Below are positions 34,915 through 44,496 of a stretch of DNA of 57,148 nt, one piece after another. Origin of the DNA: a bacterium. GTDB taxonomy: Bacteria > Bacteroidota > Bacteroidia > Chitinophagales > Saprospiraceae. The notes beneath the pieces were generated by a model. The model searched no databases. It had not been told where the DNA came from and saw nothing but the letters and a program-made list of their open reading frames with translations. How positions within the stretch are numbered: the first letter of the stretch is position 1; each line of letters opens with the position of its first letter. A program made the translations under genes and the position numbers. The stretch is from the NCBI GenBank assembly GCA_024742755.1, contig JANSXW010000023.1, positions 1-57,148 on the forward strand, written 5' to 3'.

Positions 34915-37884
34915 ATGGATTTAGTATGGAAAACCCGTGCCTGTATTGTGGCACTCCTTTGCCTGACCACTTTGCTCCCGGCACAACAGTGGGACAAAAT
35001 CACCATCGACTTCCAGGATGTGCTCCTGAGCCAGGACCATCCAACCTATAAAGCCTATGCCCTGCTGAAAGACCGGGTAGACATCCGGGCGCTGGAAGCC
35101 GGCTTCCGGGCCCGTCAGCTGCCTGTTGACGAGCGTGCCCGAATCGTGGTCCAAACCCTTATGGACAAAGCCGCCTCCACTCAGCCTGTTTTTCTGGAAC
35201 AACTGCGCAGCATCAAAGGCATTTCCACCGGCAGTTTACAGCCCTACTGGATTAGCAATATGGTTTTCTTCGAAGGCTCCCGTGCAGCGGTATACGCGGT
35301 CAGTGAACTGCCTGCAGTAGCTTCAGTTGGGTATGATGCTCCGGTAGAGTGGATTGAAACGGAAAGCGCCCCTGCCCCTGCACCCCCTTCTCCAAACGGT
35401 ACAGAACCGGGCCTGGAAGCCATCGGTGCGCCAGCGCTTTGGGCGATGGGCTATACCGGCTACGGTACCCGGGCCCTCATCGTGGACACCGGTACAGAGC
35501 CGGACCACCCTGCGCTGACCAATCAATTCCTATACCACCTGCAGAGTCAAAGTTCGAGCTTTATCGGCGAAGATGTTATTGACTGCGATGGGCACGGCAC
35601 GCATGTGGCAGGGACGATCCTTGGGCTCGACCGCCTCACCAACGACACCATCGGAGTGGCCTACGAAGCCAAGTGGATGAGCGGTATCGCCCTGAGCGGC
35701 AGCTGCGACAACAACACGAGCACCTCGGGCATTACCGGCATGTTCCAGTGGGCCCTGAACCCCGATGGCAACCCGGCCACCACCGATGATATCCCCGACG
35801 TCATCAACAACTCCTGGCGCAGCGGCTCTACTTTTTGCGATGCCGATGGCGTATTCGAGACCTACGATGCCCTCTATGCAGCCGGGATCGCAGTCGTCTT
35901 CTCAGCGGGCAATGACGGGCCCAGCCCGGAAACCATTACCCCACCAAAATTCAACAACTGGGACCTGGTGCGCCTGTTTTCTGTAGGCAACCTCAACGCC
36001 AACAGCCCTAACCTGCCCATCTCTAATGGTTCCAGCCGCGGGCCATCCATCTGTGGCGGCACCGGCTCTCTGCTCATCAAGCCGGAGGTGTCTGCTCCGG
36101 GCTCTACAGTCCGTTCAGCTTATGTTGGAGGTGGTTACTCTTTTCTGTCGGGCACCTCTATGGCGGCCCCGCATGTTTCCGGCGCCATCCTGCTGCTCAA
36201 AGAAGCCTTTCCCTACCTCACCGGCGAGGACCTGATGCTGGCCCTGTATTTCTCCGCAACAGACCTCGGCCCGGAAGGCGAGGATAATGACTACGGCATG
36301 GGCATCATCAATTTGCCTGCCGCCTATCAATACCTCATTGATGAAGGGCATACGCCGGAGCTTCCACGTTCCTTCGAGCATAATGCCCGTATACTACGGG
36401 TCAATACCCCGGAGTACAATTGCGGAAATACAATCAACCTGGAAGCAGTCATTTCCTACGCTGGCCCCGACACACTTCAGGAGCTGGTTCTGGAATATCA
36501 GGTGGGGGAAGGCCCGGTACAAACGTACGAATGGGGCGGCCTGCTCGCTCCCGGCGCAATACAGACACTGGAACTTCCCGCCATAAATATGCCGGAAGGC
36601 ACCTACGAAGCCGTTGTGGGCATTGTCTCCGCCAACGGGCAGGTGGATGAACGCCCGGAAGACAACTTCATGAAAACCACAGTGGCTGTACTTGAAGAAG
36701 AGGAATCTCCGGCTATGCTAATCGGTGACTCTGTTTGTACAGGCGGTCATGCATTGCTTCAGGTCCTGACCGATGGCAATGCCGATATCACCTGGCATTC
36801 TTCCCCAACTGGCAACGCTTCATTGGGCAGCGGCTCACCCTTCCTGCTTGAAGACCTGACGGCTTCGGGCACGATCTATGCGGAAACCGCTCCCATTCGA
36901 AAGGTCGGCCGGTCAGATAACACCGGAACGAACACTCAGTTTTCTGATCAGTCCCGGGGGCTGCGGTTCAACGCTTTTTACCCCTTCACGCTAAGGTCTG
37001 TTAAAGTCTATGCCGAAGAAACCGGAGGCCGCCTGTTACAGCTGGTCAAGCCCGATGGCGCTGTCACTACCAGAATTGTCAACGTGACGGAAACCGGGGA
37101 GCAGCGAATCGACCTTAACCTCAGCGTCACACCGGGAGAAGGGTATATTCTACGCCTGAATGCGGGCAAGCCCCTGATGCTCAACAGCGGTGGATTCCAG
37201 GGTTACCCGATGGCCGTGCCGGGCGTGGTCACCATTACTTCCTCCACTTTGGGCAGCTCGGCTTATTTCTACTTCTATGATTGGGAAATCAGCTACAAAG
37301 AACGCTGTGGCCGCAGTGCGTTGGAAATTCCGGTCAGCGCTGACAGTACAGGCAGTGCACCCGCGATCAGCAGTAGCCTGGACACGGTAGACCTGGCGGT
37401 TTCCGGAACCGTAAACTTTTCGGTGTTGACAGACGGGTACACCAACTGGAACTGGTACTTTGGGGATGGAGCAACGGCCAGCGGTGCATCTGTTGACCAT
37501 ACTTACGATACAACGGGCGTCTATACCGTGGGGCTGACAGCCACAACCACCGAGGGTTGCACCAATGCAGCGACCCGCAGGATTGTCGTCATCGACCGTA
37601 CGCCCCCTGTGTCCACTTCAGTCCAGGAGGAAGCCCCTGAGCTGCTCTTGTTCCCCAATCCGGCGAAGGAGCAGGTCAACCTGCAACTGACAGGAGGTGC
37701 ATTCCGGGACGTGCAGATTACCCTTACGGATGTGCTGGGGCGCCCTTTGCAGCAACGCACGCAGGACATCGCACCATCCGAAACCGTCACCCTGCCGCTG
37801 AGCCCCTATCCGGCCGGGACGTACCTGATTATTGTGGAAATGGCCGGCAAACGGTCTGTACACCGGATTGTCAAAGCCAAATGA
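34915..37884 (+). CDS. S8 (subtilisin-like) serine protease with T9SS sorting domain, copy 1
   Basis: 989 residues. Signal peptide to about residue 24 (LLPAQ). An N-terminal segment of about 140 residues may be the prodomain. The triad is intact: Asp 191 (VDTGTEPDHP), His 227 (DGHGTHVAG), Ser 415 (SGTSMAAPHVSG), with oxyanion Asn 333 (SAGNDG). After the protease come beta-rich segments, an Ig-like module (CTGGHALLQVLTDGNADITW), a domain with YFYFYDWEISYKERCGRS, a PKD domain (WYFGDGATASGASVDHTYD) and the T9SS type A tail (FPNPAKEQVNLQL to the end). Secreted or surface protease. The next gene is a full-length paralogue 72 bases downstream. Start ATG 34915 gives the best signal peptide. Confidence 0.92.
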   Translation: MDLVWKTRACIVALLCLTTLLPAQQWDKITIDFQDVLLSQDHPTYKAYALLKDRVDIRALEAGFRARQLPVDERARIVVQTLMDKAASTQPVFLEQLRSIKGISTGSLQPYWISNMVFFEGSRAAVYAVSELPAVASVGYDAPVEWIETESAPAPAPPSPNGTEPGLEAIGAPALWAMGYTGYGTRALIVDTGTEPDHPALTNQFLYHLQSQSSSFIGEDVIDCDGHGTHVAGTILGLDRLTNDTIGVAYEAKWMSGIALSGSCDNNTSTSGITGMFQWALNPDGNPATTDDIPDVINNSWRSGSTFCDADGVFETYDALYAAGIAVVFSAGNDGPSPETITPPKFNNWDLVRLFSVGNLNANSPNLPISNGSSRGPSICGGTGSLLIKPEVSAPGSTVRSAYVGGGYSFLSGTSMAAPHVSGAILLLKEAFPYLTGEDLMLALYFSATDLGPEGEDNDYGMGIINLPAAYQYLIDEGHTPELPRSFEHNARILRVNTPEYNCGNTINLEAVISYAGPDTLQELVLEYQVGEGPVQTYEWGGLLAPGAIQTLELPAINMPEGTYEAVVGIVSANGQVDERPEDNFMKTTVAVLEEEESPAMLIGDSVCTGGHALLQVLTDGNADITWHSSPTGNASLGSGSPFLLEDLTASGTIYAETAPIRKVGRSDNTGTNTQFSDQSRGLRFNAFYPFTLRSVKVYAEETGGRLLQLVKPDGAVTTRIVNVTETGEQRIDLNLSVTPGEGYILRLNAGKPLMLNSGGFQGYPMAVPGVVTITSSTLGSSAYFYFYDWEISYKERCGRSALEIPVSADSTGSAPAISSSLDTVDLAVSGTVNFSVLTDGYTNWNWYFGDGATASGASVDHTYDTTGVYTVGLTATTTEGCTNAATRRIVVIDRTPPVSTSVQEEAPELLLFPNPAKEQVNLQLTGGAFRDVQITLTDVLGRPLQQRTQDIAPSETVTLPLSPYPAGTYLIIVEMAGKRSVHRIVKAK

Positions 37885-37956
37885 TTTTAGTAAATTGGGA
37901 GCGGAAACGGGACATGGGTTACCCCCGGACGCTCCCAACTCATAAACACTGATCCA

Positions 37957-40932
37957 ATGCGCCAATTGTTACTCCTGCTCAGCAGCTTTGTGCTGTGCCA
38001 CGCCAGTTTAACGGCTCAGGGCCTCAACCCCGAGACGGTTGCCCCTGCACTTCAGGAAGCATTGGAAAGTGCCCCGGATGACTATCAGACGGTACAAATC
38101 CTGCTCGGCGATCAGGTAGACCTGCCAGCCATGGAAGCCCGGTTTAAGGCCAAAGCCACCCCGGTTAAAGACCGCAGCCAGATTATCATCAGCGCACTTA
38201 AGGAACATGCCAATACTCTACAACCTTCTTTTTTAGAGGCCCTTTCCGGCCTGCCCGGTGTGCGCTTGCAGGAAGCCCGGCAGTTTTGGATCGCGAACCT
38301 CGTCGCCTGTGATGTTAACCTGGAAGGCGCAGCTGCAATCAGTCAGCTTCCCGCCGTGGAATGGATGGACATCAACTGGAAAATGACTTTCCCTGATGCC
38401 TGCGAGAGCGCGCCGGCGCCCCCCTCTCCCAATGGCGTGGAGCCCGGACTGGAAGTGATCGGCGCTCCTTATATGTGGAACCTCGGCTACACCGGCTACG
38501 GCCGCAAAGTGCTCGTGGTGGATACCGGGCATGACATCGACCATCCGGCGATCGGGCACAACTTCGCTTATCAGCAAATGCCGATGGCTCAGTCCTGGGC
38601 CAATGGAGACCGCCCCTACTACTGCGGCAATCACGGCACCCACGTTGGCGGCACGATTACCGGTATTGACCGCGTGGCGCGGGATACGATCGGTGTTGCC
38701 TTCGGAGCGCTGTGGCAGGGCAGTTCCACTTCAGACTGTGCCTCTTCCGCCGGCACCGCCCTGGATGCCATTGAGATTTTCGAATGGGCGATGGACCCTG
38801 ACGGCAACCCGGCTACGATCAGCGACCGCCCTGATGTGATCAACAACTCCTGGAGCCGGGACTATCCGGTACAGAGCGACTGTGGCGACCCCATTCAAAG
38901 GCAAATAGCAGATGCCGTTTATGCGGCCGGGATTGCCATAGTATTTTCTGCCAGCAATGAAGGGCCTGACCCGCTGACCATCGGAGACCCGCCAATGGAA
39001 AACTGGGACACGGTACGCATGTTTTCGGTAGGTGCCATCAATGGCAACTCCCCGAACCTGCCCGTTGCAGACTTTTCCAGCCGGGGCCCTACCGTTTGCG
39101 GAGGGGAAGGCAGCCTGCTGATCAAGCCTGAGGTATCCGCACCAGGCGTAGCAGTGCGTTCTGCCCTGGCCGGTGGTGAATACGGCACACTTGGCGGCAC
39201 CTCGATGGCTGCCCCGCACGTGAGCGGTGCCCTGCTCCTGCTCAAAGAAGCCTTTCCCAACCTGACCGGGGAAGCGCTGATGCTGGCCCTTTACTACACC
39301 TGTACCGATCTGGGGCTGCCCGGCGAAGACAACAATTATGGAATGGGCGTGATCAGTCTGCCTGCGGCTTATGAGTACCTCATTCAGCGGGGCCACACGC
39401 CCACGCCCCCGGTGCAATCTGCCAATGATGTTGCGCTGCTAACCGTTGAGCAGGCCCCTTACTACTGCAGCAATACGCTTTCCACCCGGATACTCGTGGA
39501 AAACAACGGTTCTGATACGCTTTCCACCCTTGAGATCTCCTGCAGCCTGGGCGGGCAAAGCCTTTTCCACAACTGGGAAGGGCAACTCCTCCCCGGCGAC
39601 CGGTCCTGGATCAGCCTGCCCGCTATGGAAGCCCCGGCCGGCACCTACACCTTCGATGTGGAACTGACCCTTGCCAATCAGCAAAACGACCTGCGCTACC
39701 TCGACAACCGGCAGAAAAAAGAAGTGACAATTCTGGACCATGCCCCTATTCCCGTGCAACTGGAAGGCGCTGCGGCCGTCTGTCAGGGCGGCAGTGCGCT
39801 GCTGCGGGCAGACTTTGATGGGGAAGCGGACTTCACCTGGTTTGATGCCCCCGAGGGCGGGCAATTACTTGGTGAAGGGCCGGTCTTGCAACTAAACGAT
39901 GTGCTGAACAGCCAGGAAATTTACCTGGAGGCAACGATCCGGGCGCAACTGCCAACGCCCGATGTTTCCGACAGTGCCCCACAGGAAAGCAACGCGCAGG
40001 AAGGGCTATCTTTTGATGCCTTCCACCCTTTCACTCTGCATACCATCACCGTACGGACTTCTCAGCCTGGCGGCCGAATGCTGCGGCTGACCGGCCCCAA
40101 TGACACCTACAAGACACAGATCATCCAAATTGATGAGCCTGGCATTCATACCATTGAGCTTAACTTTGACATCCCTAAGGGAGAAGGCTATAAATTGCTG
40201 CTCCTGGCCGGTGCCCCACTGCAGTATTCGAGCGGTGAAGTGGCGTTCCCCGTAGCCGAAGAGCAGGTGGTGCAAATTACCGGTGCCACCGACAGCACCG
40301 GGCTTTACTATTACTTCTACGACTGGTCCATCAGCTATGATTACTTCTGCGAACGCAGCAGCGTCTCCGTGCCGGTCAGCAACAGCACCTCTGCCGGAGG
40401 CGTGGACATCCTGGTTTCTGATGCAGTGGTAGACCTCGCCACCGAAACCGGCGAAGTAGGCTTCGAAACCATAGCTAACGGCCTGGACATCGTCAGCTGG
40501 CGCTGGAATTTCGGCAATGGCTTTATCAGCGAACTTCCGTCTCCGAGCCATACTTACACCCAAGTTGGCCGCTACCCGGTAAGCGTAGTTGTGGAAACAG
40601 CTGCCGGCTGCAGCGAATCCGCCACCCTTTGGATCGATGTTACCGATAGCACCCCTCCTGCCAACACCACAGAAGATACCACAGATTTCAACCTGACGGC
40701 CTTCCCAAACCCCGTTGGAGAAAACCTGTTCCTGCTCTTCAAGCTGCCTTACAGTCAGGATGCTTACATTCAGCTGGCAGACCTGCTTGGGCGGCCACTA
40801 CGGCAGTTCGAGCGGCGGGTTTCCGATGGCGTCCCGGTCGAAGTCCAAATGGAAGATTTGCCCGGCGGCACCTATTTTGTGATTGTTGAGCTGGAAATGG
40901 GCCGCATGGTCCGGCGGGTGATCAAGCAATAA
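37957..40932 (+). CDS. S8 serine protease with T9SS sorting domain, copy 2
   Basis: 991 residues, collinear with copy 1 over the whole length. Signal peptide MRQLLLLLSSFVLCHASLTAQ. Triad: Asp 189 (VVDTGHDIDHP), His 226 (GNHGTHVGG), Ser 416 (GGTSMAAPHVSG); oxyanion Asn 334 (SASNEG, where copy 1 has SAGNDG). The same Ig-like, YYFYDWSISY, PKD (WNFGNGFISELPSPSHTY) and T9SS type A (FPNPVGENLFLLF) modules follow. The residues near the substrate pocket differ between copies (GEYGTLGG against GGYSFLSG), so they may cut different sites (inference). Probably co-transcribed with copy 1 and perhaps the TPR gene 53 bases downstream. Confidence 0.92.
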   Translation: MRQLLLLLSSFVLCHASLTAQGLNPETVAPALQEALESAPDDYQTVQILLGDQVDLPAMEARFKAKATPVKDRSQIIISALKEHANTLQPSFLEALSGLPGVRLQEARQFWIANLVACDVNLEGAAAISQLPAVEWMDINWKMTFPDACESAPAPPSPNGVEPGLEVIGAPYMWNLGYTGYGRKVLVVDTGHDIDHPAIGHNFAYQQMPMAQSWANGDRPYYCGNHGTHVGGTITGIDRVARDTIGVAFGALWQGSSTSDCASSAGTALDAIEIFEWAMDPDGNPATISDRPDVINNSWSRDYPVQSDCGDPIQRQIADAVYAAGIAIVFSASNEGPDPLTIGDPPMENWDTVRMFSVGAINGNSPNLPVADFSSRGPTVCGGEGSLLIKPEVSAPGVAVRSALAGGEYGTLGGTSMAAPHVSGALLLLKEAFPNLTGEALMLALYYTCTDLGLPGEDNNYGMGVISLPAAYEYLIQRGHTPTPPVQSANDVALLTVEQAPYYCSNTLSTRILVENNGSDTLSTLEISCSLGGQSLFHNWEGQLLPGDRSWISLPAMEAPAGTYTFDVELTLANQQNDLRYLDNRQKKEVTILDHAPIPVQLEGAAAVCQGGSALLRADFDGEADFTWFDAPEGGQLLGEGPVLQLNDVLNSQEIYLEATIRAQLPTPDVSDSAPQESNAQEGLSFDAFHPFTLHTITVRTSQPGGRMLRLTGPNDTYKTQIIQIDEPGIHTIELNFDIPKGEGYKLLLLAGAPLQYSSGEVAFPVAEEQVVQITGATDSTGLYYYFYDWSISYDYFCERSSVSVPVSNSTSAGGVDILVSDAVVDLATETGEVGFETIANGLDIVSWRWNFGNGFISELPSPSHTYTQVGRYPVSVVVETAAGCSESATLWIDVTDSTPPANTTEDTTDFNLTAFPNPVGENLFLLFKLPYSQDAYIQLADLLGRPLRQFERRVSDGVPVEVQMEDLPGGTYFVIVELEMGRMVRRVIKQ

Positions 40933-40985
40933 TTAATTTCATATCCTAAACAATATTCCGCCCGCCCAAAGGGTTGGAGAGCCGT

Positions 40986-42611
40986 ATGCAAATCAAACGA
41001 CCCACTTCCGCTTTGAACCCTTTCCCGCTGCTTCCCGGGCTTATTCTGATGCTGTGTTTTGGCACGAACGTGGTGCTGGCACAGCCGCAGGAATTGCTCC
41101 ACAAGGCCGACAGCCTTGCAAAAGCCCTTCAGTACGAGGAGGCCAACGCCACACTGTCTGCCTTCATCAAGGCATACCCCCAACGCAAGTACGATCTGGG
41201 AGAAGCCTATTTCAAAATGGCCCGAAACCATTTCCAACTTGGTCACCTGGAGACCGCGACGCAGTGCAATCAGCAATCTGCGGATTTGCGTATGGCCATT
41301 GCCCCGGATGCGCTGGGATTGAACGAGCAGCTTTCCGCCTGCATCTGTTTAGAAGAGGGGCAATACGATACCGCGCTGGAACACCTGAAAAAAGCACGCC
41401 TCTACCCTTTCTTCGACGACCCGCTCATACCTGCGGAAATTGCGCTTCTGGAGTCTGAAATTCAGGAGCAGCGCCAAGAGTACGAACTGGCACTGAAGGC
41501 CGCCCGGTCTGCTGCCGAGATCGTAGAAATCGTTGAGAGCGAAGAAGCGCCTCTCCTTGCGGATATCTATTTGCAGCAAGCCCATCTGCTGGCTACCAAA
41601 CAAGATTGGGCAGCCGCAGCAGAGGCTTGTCAGGCTTCCCTGCAGATTGAGGAAAGCCCCGAAGCCCACCTGTTGCTTGGACAAGCCCTCTTAGCCATCG
41701 GACAGCCCTCTGAAGAAGCCAAGGCCGCTCTGACAAAGGCACAGGAACAGGGCGCAACAGCCGTACAAATTGAAGCCGGGCTGGCACTGGCACAATGGGA
41801 ACTGGAAAATGAAAAGCCCTACGGCGTTTTGGCTCAAATTGACCGTGTTTCCCCACTGATTAACAATCAGCAGGTGAGCCGCGGACAGGATACCGGGATT
41901 CACAAACCCGGACAAAAACAGGACTACCTTATCGCAAAAATGGAAAGCCTCCGCGCGCAGGCTTACCTCATGGAGGCTTCAACCGATAGCTATGTACAGG
42001 CACTGGACGCCGCATATACAGGTTTAGAAGCCTGGCAGCGCTCGGGCAAAGAAGACACGCTGCCGGAAGACCAACTGCTGGAAGCGGGCTTGCAGGCGCT
42101 TAGCCATCGGGAAATGGAAGTTAATGAGTTCGATACCCATTTCTTAATGCTTTGCCATAGAGAGGCTCAAATCTTCTCATCGGATCCCCATGAAAAAGCC
42201 GCCCATATTTTCTTTCTGGAAACACACTCGGCTATTTTCGGTAAGTACGGGGATGCGGACACGGCCTTCATCAAACAGTTAGACTACAAAGCCATTCAGC
42301 AGATACACTCCAAACTGGCTACGGAAGCACCCGATGCTTTAGACTACAACGCTTTCCAGCAGTTTTTTGGGCCCTTTGAAGCACTATTGGCCAATAAAAA
42401 ATCGCTTACTCTCGGTTTACCCAAAACATGGCCCGCCCAAAAAATACTTGAACTGCCCACCACCCCTGAGCCGGATGGTGGTATCTGGCCCTTCAGGCGT
42501 CAGCCCAAGCCCCTGCGCGAGCGTTTTAGGATAAACGATACCCCGGTGGAAGGGATTAAACATTCAACCAGCCCAGAAAGTCCAGGGAAAGGTAGCCTGC
42601 ATCCACATTAG
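40986..42611 (+). CDS. Exported TPR-repeat protein
   Basis: 541 residues from ATG 40986. A signal peptide (about 1-33, LMLCFGTNVVLAQ) is followed by helical tetratricopeptide-like repeats: ALQYEEANATLSAFIKAYP, LGEAYFKMARNHFQLGHLE, CICLEEGQYDTALEHLKKA, LLGQALLAIGQPSEEAKAAL. The arrangement recalls the N-terminal half of secreted TPR-CHAT proteins of Bacteroidota, but no CHAT protease domain follows; the C-terminus is a Pro-rich tail (RQPKPLRERFRINDTP) whose last 18 codons overlap the convergent NUDIX gene. The missing C-terminal domain and the overlap hint that the end may have been replaced after a frameshift or deletion. Probably periplasmic; function unknown. Confidence 0.72.
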   Translation: MQIKRPTSALNPFPLLPGLILMLCFGTNVVLAQPQELLHKADSLAKALQYEEANATLSAFIKAYPQRKYDLGEAYFKMARNHFQLGHLETATQCNQQSADLRMAIAPDALGLNEQLSACICLEEGQYDTALEHLKKARLYPFFDDPLIPAEIALLESEIQEQRQEYELALKAARSAAEIVEIVESEEAPLLADIYLQQAHLLATKQDWAAAAEACQASLQIEESPEAHLLLGQALLAIGQPSEEAKAALTKAQEQGATAVQIEAGLALAQWELENEKPYGVLAQIDRVSPLINNQQVSRGQDTGIHKPGQKQDYLIAKMESLRAQAYLMEASTDSYVQALDAAYTGLEAWQRSGKEDTLPEDQLLEAGLQALSHREMEVNEFDTHFLMLCHREAQIFSSDPHEKAAHIFFLETHSAIFGKYGDADTAFIKQLDYKAIQQIHSKLATEAPDALDYNAFQQFFGPFEALLANKKSLTLGLPKTWPAQKILELPTTPEPDGGIWPFRRQPKPLRERFRINDTPVEGIKHSTSPESPGKGSLHPH

Positions 42612-43092
42612 CGAAAGTGGTATCTGCCGGATTGTTGAGGAGTTTGCGGAAGGAAGAAAGCGGAAGGCGGAACACCTCGATAAATTCATCTTCATCCAAT
42701 TGCTGCTGCCCGACTTTATGGCAGCCAGTGGCGATCATGCAAAGGTGGCGCTCGGTAGAGTAAGCCGAGCGGATTTCCTTCAGCAGGCGGATTTCATCGG
42801 CTTCGTACCCCGTTTCTTCCAGGAGCTCCCGGCGGGCGGCTTCTTCCGGAGACTCGGTAGGGTCAACATAGCCCTGAGGGAAGCTGGTGAGCGTCGTCTC
42901 CGGTCCCGGGCGGAACTGCCGCACCAAAATAGCCTCTTTGTCCTGCGTGAAGGCAGCGATGGTGACATAGGTATTGTTCCCAATCACGTCAAAGTCCGCA
43001 TGGCGGCCATCCGGCATCTCAAACGTCCGCCGGATCATATTGCGCCAGCCCCGAAAGGTGAATTCCTCACTTATTTTTTTCCAGTCCTCCAT
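42556..43092 (-). CDS. NUDIX hydrolase (ADP-ribose pyrophosphatase-like)
   Basis: 178 residues. The Nudix box GYVDPTESPEEAARRELLEETGY (Gx5Ex7REUXEEXGU) is complete, so the magnesium-dependent pyrophosphatase should be active. ILVRQFRPGPETTLTSFPQG before the box, and a region after it with STERHLCMIATGC and DEDEFIEVF, resemble ADP-sugar/ADP-ribose pyrophosphatases. The gene has the best promoter in the window and its predicted transcript start falls at or within a base or two of ATG 43092, so it may be leaderless. The 3' end overlaps the convergent TPR gene by 56 bases. Substrate not decided. Confidence 0.88.
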   Translation of the reverse strand: MEDWKKISEEFTFRGWRNMIRRTFEMPDGRHADFDVIGNNTYVTIAAFTQDKEAILVRQFRPGPETTLTSFPQGYVDPTESPEEAARRELLEETGYEADEIRLLKEIRSAYSTERHLCMIATGCHKVGQQQLDEDEFIEVFRLPLSSFRKLLNNPADTTFANVDAGYLSLDFLGWLNV

Positions 43093-43099
43093 AGGGTTT

Positions 43100-43130
43100 C
43101 AAAGGTACACCCTCTCCGCTCAAAGTCAAA
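43100..43130 (-). promoter_or_regulatory. Full consensus promoter TTTG-N19-TACCTTTG
   Basis: On the minus strand TTTG (43130-43127), a 19-base spacer and TACCTTTG (43107-43100) match both elements of the Bacteroidota primary sigma consensus. Transcription would start about 43092, the first base of the NUDIX ATG. Confidence 0.75.
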
Positions 43131-43184
43131 CAAGACGGTCAGTTATTGTAAGAAATACACCATGATTTTTTGAAGGCGCCCAAT

Positions 43185-43793
43185 CTACTCATTGGCCAGC
43201 AGCCACTCGATATCTGTCAGCAGGCGGTCCACTTTTTCAGGGTCTGTTCCATCGGCAAAGGACCGGATGTGGCCTGCCTTGTCAATCAGGAGAATCCAGC
43301 CGCTGTGGTCAAAGCCGCCGGGCGCGTTGGGGTCCTCTTTGGCAATGCTCATGTAGTCGTCTGCAATCCCGTAAATTTCATCCATCTCGCCGGTAACGAA
43401 GCGCCACTGCCCGTTATCCACTCCGAGGTTTTGGGCGTAGCTTTTCAGGCGGCCTACTGTGTCCCGCTTTGGGTCGATGGTATGGGAAAGCAGCATCAGC
43501 TCGTCATTGCCTTTGTACTGGTCAAAAATACGCAACATTTGTTTTTTGACCTTTGGGCAGATGGTCGGGCAGGAAATGAAAAAGAAATCCGCGAGGTAAA
43601 TTTTACCCTCAAAAGTGGCATTGGTCACCAGATTGCTGTCCTGATCGACAAAAGCAAAATCCGGAATCGTATGGTAAACCGTATCCTGCCCGTTGATTTC
43701 GTGTTGCCCCAGGTACGGAAGCGGCTGAACGTTAGCCTCCTGCTGACAGGAAAAGACGGTTAGCCCGAGAAGTGCGAATAGGAAAAAACGCAT
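43185..43793 (-). CDS. SCO1/SenC-family copper chaperone lipoprotein
   Basis: 202 residues. A lipobox (LTVFSC, Cys 16) predicts an anchored periplasmic protein. The thioredoxin-like fold carries the copper motif CPTICPKVKK (Cys 75 and Cys 79) and a later His in GFDHSGWILLIDKAG, together the three ligands of SCO proteins that load Cu(A) of cytochrome oxidase or reduce thiols. IYLADFFFISCPTICP and LLSHTIDPKRDT are further family matches. It is downstream of a small lipoprotein gene in the same direction (120 bases). No cytochrome oxidase subunit is in the window, so its target is unknown. Confidence 0.9.
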   Translation of the reverse strand: MRFFLFALLGLTVFSCQQEANVQPLPYLGQHEINGQDTVYHTIPDFAFVDQDSNLVTNATFEGKIYLADFFFISCPTICPKVKKQMLRIFDQYKGNDELMLLSHTIDPKRDTVGRLKSYAQNLGVDNGQWRFVTGEMDEIYGIADDYMSIAKEDPNAPGGFDHSGWILLIDKAGHIRSFADGTDPEKVDRLLTDIEWLLANE

Positions 43794-43913
43794 GTTTTAT
43801 TTGTGCTTTTTAGTGTATGAGAAACCGTCCTTTGCCAGGCAAGTACATGCTTCGGCAGCGGGCGAAAAGCCCTTGCAAGCCACCTGAACCTTCCTGCCTG
43901 ACAAAGCACCCTG

Positions 43914-44378
43914 TTATTCCGCTGACGTTTCAGCCTGCAGTTCCTTCAGCAGGGTTTGCCCCTGTTCCAGGCTGCTGAGCATATCCTCCTGCACCTGTGT
44001 GATTTCCTCCGTCTCTGCATTGAGGTAATCCATGATTTCCTCGTGTGACTTTTCTTCGCGGAGTTTTTTAGGCTGTTTGAGTTCACCCATCCACGCCATC
44101 ATGCCTTCGCTGGCAGCCTCCAGGTTTTCCACGGCGTTATTGATCAGCTCAAGCTGGGTTTTGTCTTCCAGCCCTTCAGCCAGGGCTTTGAGTTCCCGGC
44201 TCACGCGGTTCATCTCCGCCATTTTGGGCATCACGGCATCATGGACCTCCATCATTTTAGCCCAGGCTTCTTCTTGCTGCTCAACGGGAGATGCTGATCC
44301 TGCATCCTGATTGCTGCCACCGCAGCCTATCCCGAAGATGGTGCCGGCCAGGGCCAGCAACAAAATAAGATTACGCAT
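43914..44378 (-). CDS. Small helical lipoprotein
   Basis: 154 residues. Signal with lipobox FGIGCGGS (Cys 19), then an entirely helical, acidic protein (EEAWAKMMEVHDAVMPKMAEM, RELKALAEGLEDKTQLELINNAVENL, EEITQVQEDMLSSLEQGQTLLKEL) likely to form a coiled coil. No named domain was recognised with certainty; similar proteins next to SCO genes in Bacteroidota are usually left as hypothetical. It is oriented with the SCO gene and 120 bases upstream of it. Periplasmic location is likely; a link with copper handling is only suggested by position. Confidence 0.75.
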   Translation of the reverse strand: MRNLILLLALAGTIFGIGCGGSNQDAGSASPVEQQEEAWAKMMEVHDAVMPKMAEMNRVSRELKALAEGLEDKTQLELINNAVENLEAASEGMMAWMGELKQPKKLREEKSHEEIMDYLNAETEEITQVQEDMLSSLEQGQTLLKELQAETSAE

Positions 44379-44496
44379 TGCTCTTTATTTTTTAGTTGAA
44401 ACAAATTATTCGCTCCAGCGTTGCCAGAATTGGGCGAATATAACTGGATTTTTTCCACACTTCTGTGATCTTTGTGACCAATTGAATACCCTAACC

